Assembly: GCF_014172375.1 (NCBI RefSeq)
Contig: NZ_WNXD01000002.1
Span: forward strand, 124,001-188,000
Length of the DNA: 64,000 nucleotides
Source: Pedobacter planticolens
GTDB taxonomy: Bacteria; Bacteroidota; Bacteroidia; Sphingobacteriales; Sphingobacteriaceae
Reading direction: 5' to 3'
In this document: piece after piece, positions 61,895 through 64,000 of the stretch
Position numbering within the stretch: position 1 is the first letter of the stretch
Layout: each line of letters begins with the position of its first letter
The notes under the pieces: model-generated
What the model saw: only the letters and a program-made list of their open reading frames with translations
Told to the model about the DNA's origin: nothing
Database searches by the model: none
Position numbers and translations under genes: made by a program

Positions 61895-61910
61895 ACGCAA
61901 ACGATTGCGA
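61895..61910. promoter_or_regulatory. LacI/PurR-type operator, copy 1
   Basis: ACGCAAACGATTGCGA: arms CGCAA and TTGCG around a central CG step, the hallmark of LacI/GalR-family operators (compare ACGCAAACGTTTGCGT-like PurR sites). It is identical in its first 15 bases to the site at 62053. No LacI-type regulator gene is in the window. Confidence 0.65.
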
Positions 61911-62052
61911 ATATAAAACCTAAATACATACTAACTCCCTCACTATTAAGCATATTGCATCATATACACCTTTTAAAATCTCCTTTATAGCTAAAAAGAC
62001 TTCAAATCATGTATAACATAAAGCAATCAAATATTGGAATAAAAATAATAAC

Positions 62053-62068
62053 ACGCAAACGATTGCGT
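62053..62068. promoter_or_regulatory. LacI/PurR-type operator, copy 2
   Basis: ACGCAAACGATTGCGT, with ends fully complementary (ACGCAA / TTGCGT). It is 158 bp from copy 1, close to 15 helical turns, a spacing that would allow looping by a tetramer or paired dimers. Confidence 0.65.
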
Positions 62069-62148
62069 AAAATAATTTAAAAATAATGTAGAAACATTAA
62101 AACATTACCTAGTTTATAGAATAAACGGCATTGAGGTGACTTAAGTCA

Positions 62149-62781
62149 CTAAGTTAACGATAGTACACCTAAATAATAGCTATTGCTTTGTGCACTTTGA
62201 TCGTAAGCTACAAAAGCTATATAAACCTGCACTTCATGGCCAGCAGAATTGGGTGGCATTGGAAGTATAGCTGTGCCCGTATGTCGTTTTGCTGCCGCAA
62301 GATCATACACAGCCTCGCCAGTTTTTGGAACATAGGCCAATACCATAGCTTGGTCTATTCCCTGATAGTTTCCTTCTTTACTCCAGTTAAAAACAATTTC
62401 ATTGCCATTCAGTTCCATGCTTATAGTTTGTGGTAAGGGCATAGAACCGAAACTCACCAATGCCAACGCCGGATCAATTAAATAAGTCTCGTCGGCATTT
62501 TGTTTGAATGCGTGTTTACTGTTGTAAGATTTTGCTGCTACAAAGCCTTGATAAGTAGGCGCATAATTTTTAAAACCAACACGCAAAAAGTCCAAGAGTG
62601 GTTTGAGCCATGTCTGCATCTGTGCAAACTTATCTCTATTCGCCTGTTCTAGTTTACTAGGTTTCTTTGTTCTTTTTTTTGACCATCCCCTAATAACATC
62701 CTGACCATTTAACTGATAGCCTATAACAGAGCCTACCTTACCCGAGAAGCCACCCTTAGCTCCGTTTTTTAGTATTGCCAT
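62149..62781 (-). CDS. DUF6266-family protein
   Basis: A 210-residue cytoplasmic-looking protein of a Bacteroidota family with unknown function (the DUF6266 match is from memory). It starts MAILKNGAKGGFSGKVGSVIGYQLNGQDVIRGWSKKRTKKPS, a highly conserved head in Pedobacter-like genomes, followed by a helix QANRDKFAQMQTWLKPLLDFLRVGF and a beta-rich C-terminal half (EIVFNWSKEGNYQGIDQAMVLAYVPKTGEAVYDL). No signal peptide. Members often occur in several copies per genome in variable regions. It is the only intact gene between 61.8 and 63.4 kb. Confidence 0.82.
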   Translation of the reverse strand: MAILKNGAKGGFSGKVGSVIGYQLNGQDVIRGWSKKRTKKPSKLEQANRDKFAQMQTWLKPLLDFLRVGFKNYAPTYQGFVAAKSYNSKHAFKQNADETYLIDPALALVSFGSMPLPQTISMELNGNEIVFNWSKEGNYQGIDQAMVLAYVPKTGEAVYDLAAAKRHTGTAILPMPPNSAGHEVQVYIAFVAYDQSAQSNSYYLGVLSLT

Positions 62782-63487
62782 TTCTTAAGTTTTTAGTATT
62801 GTGTAAATCTCAAGAGGGATGCCATTACTATGGTAATGAGATTTGTGACTAATTTATCTAGTCATCGTTAACAAGGTAGGAAAGATTATTGACAACTTAA
62901 AGTATAACTAATGCTTTACTCAAAATAAACAGGGATTTTACAGGGGCTATATAGGGATTTATCCGTGTTTTGTCCCTGTAAAGTCCCTGTTAACCCCCTG
63001 TTTAATCCCTGTTAAATTAATTTAAATAGTAAGCATTCTCAAGCCTGACCTCCATACTATCGGACGATAACTATAACAAAAAAAGTTGGCACTCAGCAGT
63101 ATCGCCTTAAAACAATTTTTGCTTCTCTTATTAATATTAAATACCTTATGAAAGATCGAATTTCCTCAAAAGCAAAAACCCTGCTCTACTTATCGTAAAG
63201 TGGCATTTGTAGCTGGGATGAGAGATTTATACAATGCCCTTGGATTTTAGAGTTAACAAATTCTGCTGAATACGTTTTGCTCATATCTTGCAATTTCTTA
63301 ACTCGTCCATAATTTCTTGCTTTAAACGTGTAACCTTTTGAGTATCTGCAAAATTCTAATAGAAAATGGCATATTGTTAACGTATACCCTAGCTTTATTC
63401 CCTATAGTTGTATAAAATTTAGATGAAGCAATGGGAAAACCCATATCAATTAAGTACTTTTAATTGAATTGACCCTCGCAAGTGCAG
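62782..63487. other. 706-base non-coding stretch with repeats and a possible decayed frame
   Basis: The left part holds the CAGGGA repeat at 62928-63015. On the minus strand a start-less frame of about 70 codons runs from near 63410 to a TAG at 63186-63188 and reads in part EFCRYSKGYTFKARNYGRVKKLQDMSKTY in two stretches; it has no start near its beginning and matches nothing I know, so it may be a gene fragment. No tRNA or other RNA gene was seen. Confidence 0.5.
62928..63015. repeat. CAGGGA inverted/direct repeat cluster
   Basis: Two ACAGGG-type units on the left (AACAGGGATTTTACAGGGG) face four CCCTGT units on the right (TGTCCCTGTAAAGTCCCTG, CCCCCTG, ATCCCTGTTAA). The arms can pair into a long hairpin, and the right arm is itself a tandem repeat of about 13 bases. 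Confidence 0.7.
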
Positions 63488-64000
63488 ATGATCGAAAATA
63501 CTTTTGGGAAGAACATCATTCCCGCCAACGACCCTCAAAGATTGGTAGCGCTAAAACGCTACCGCATCATGGATAGTCCATCGGAAGAATCATTTGATAA
63601 CATTGTTAGGTTATGCACCCAGATTTTTGAAGTTCCTATTTCCCTTGTATCGCTTGTTGATGCAGAACGTGTTTTTTTCAAGGCAAATGTTGGCATGGGC
63701 AATGCAAAGGAAGCAAATCGTGGCAAAAGCCTTTGTGCACTCGCAGTTCTTGACCCAGAAGTGACCGTTTTTGAAGATGCACTGAAGGAACCCTGCCTTA
63801 TAGCTAACCCCAATGTTGCAGGGGAATTTGGTCTTCGTTTTTATGCGGGAGCGCCGCTTACCACACATGATGGTTTTCTTATCGGTACCCTTTGCGTCAT
63901 AGACAAAACACCAAGGATATTTTCTAAAAAAGAAAGGCAAATATTGGCTGGAATGGCAGCTGCCATTATGGATCAGATTGAATTACGCCTCTCTGCACTT
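63488..64000 (+). CDS. GAF-domain protein (3' end outside window)
   Basis: The first 171 codons of a longer gene, still open at the window edge. The N-terminal pattern PQRLVALKRYRIMDSPSEESFDNIVRLCTQIF and the GAF core (VPISLVSLVDAERVFFKANVG, GKSLCALAVLDPEVTVFEDAL, FGLRFYAGAPLTTHDGFLIGTLCVIDKTPR) are typical of cytoplasmic GAF sensors that head histidine kinases, diguanylate-type or phosphatase proteins. The output domain is not visible. Codon use differs from the rest of the window: 10 of 18 leucines are CTT and only 2 are TTA, and GC looks clearly higher. This suggests recent acquisition. Confidence 0.88.
   Translation, partial: MIENTFGKNIIPANDPQRLVALKRYRIMDSPSEESFDNIVRLCTQIFEVPISLVSLVDAERVFFKANVGMGNAKEANRGKSLCALAVLDPEVTVFEDALKEPCLIANPNVAGEFGLRFYAGAPLTTHDGFLIGTLCVIDKTPRIFSKKERQILAGMAAAIMDQIELRLSAL

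Larger units (their letters stand above)
61780..62148. other. Intergenic region with two LacI-type operators
   Basis: A 369-base AT-rich region upstream (on the minus strand) of the decayed gene and the fucosidase. It holds the two operators listed separately. Next to the DUF6266 stop is a 14-bp perfect palindrome GTGACTTAAGTCAC (62136-62149). No gene was seen. Confidence 0.7.

Noticed and set aside
62782..63487. tRNA or other structured RNA gene
   Set aside because: No cloverleaf with TTC-A and anticodon arms was found; only the CAGGGA repeat forms strong pairs.
63559..63940. Two leftward open frames
   Set aside because: They are antisense to the GAF-domain gene, whose rightward translation shows a clear family pattern.

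Overview
The window looks like chromosomal DNA of a Bacteroidota, most likely a Sphingobacteriaceae close to Pedobacter. The reasons are low GC with TTA-dominated leucine codons, a SusC/SusD pair, other TonB-dependent proteins with carboxypeptidase-like N-terminal domains, DUF1501/DUF1800 and DUF6266 proteins, TAnnTTTG promoter elements, one-base TAATG gene couplings, and several families of intergenic palindromes. Genus is an inference; no rRNA or tRNA gene was found to test it.

Layout. 0-9 kb: the 3' part of a MoxR ATPase, a GlpQ-like phosphodiesterase with altered catalytic residues, an NTF2-like secreted protein, then a leftward block mutL - two rhomboids - EEP phosphatase/nuclease - cysS. 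9-18.4 kb: an amidohydrolase lipoprotein overlapping a serine hydrolase that carries a GH3 C-terminal-like domain without the barrel, a 2OG-Fe(II) oxygenase, periplasmic MsrA, a nitroreductase, and a large MG2/TonB-plug protein. 18.4-23.4 kb: a TonB receptor with a small lipoprotein, and padR-pspC. 23.4-28 kb: an accessory stretch rich in palindromic repeats, holding a probable diadenylate cyclase, a pirin, a degenerate receiver-like protein, an array of in-phase 21-bp repeats, and a small beta-barrel protein. 28-36.5 kb: an M61 peptidase and a tripartite RND efflux operon followed by a BadF-type sugar kinase. 36.6-43.5 kb: secreted hydrolases (GHL10, M28) and the DUF1800-DUF1501 pair. 43.8-46 kb: three unrecognised exported proteins in one operon. 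46-51.5 kb: a GH30 glucosidase, a TetR-regulated MFS pump with a small ferredoxin-fold protein, a urea transporter and GNAT enzymes. 51.6-61 kb: a polysaccharide-utilisation-like region with SusC/SusD, an AraC regulator and a GH29 fucosidase. 61-64 kb: a degraded copy of the MG2/plug gene, two LacI-type operators, a DUF6266 protein, a 700-bp non-coding stretch and the start of a GAF-domain gene with foreign codon use.

The most unusual objects are the 21-bp array at 26984-27197 (nine or ten dyads TTGTA-N4-TACAA spaced two helical turns apart, inside a segment bracketed by inverted 82-bp palindromic elements); the paired PurR/LacI-like operators at 61895 and 62053 upstream of a dead gene and the fucosidase; the three-gene beta-barrel / proline-rich / secreted-protein operon at 43.8-46 kb; and the hydrolase fused to an orphan GH3 C-terminal domain. 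No CRISPR array, insertion sequence, prophage or rRNA operon was seen.
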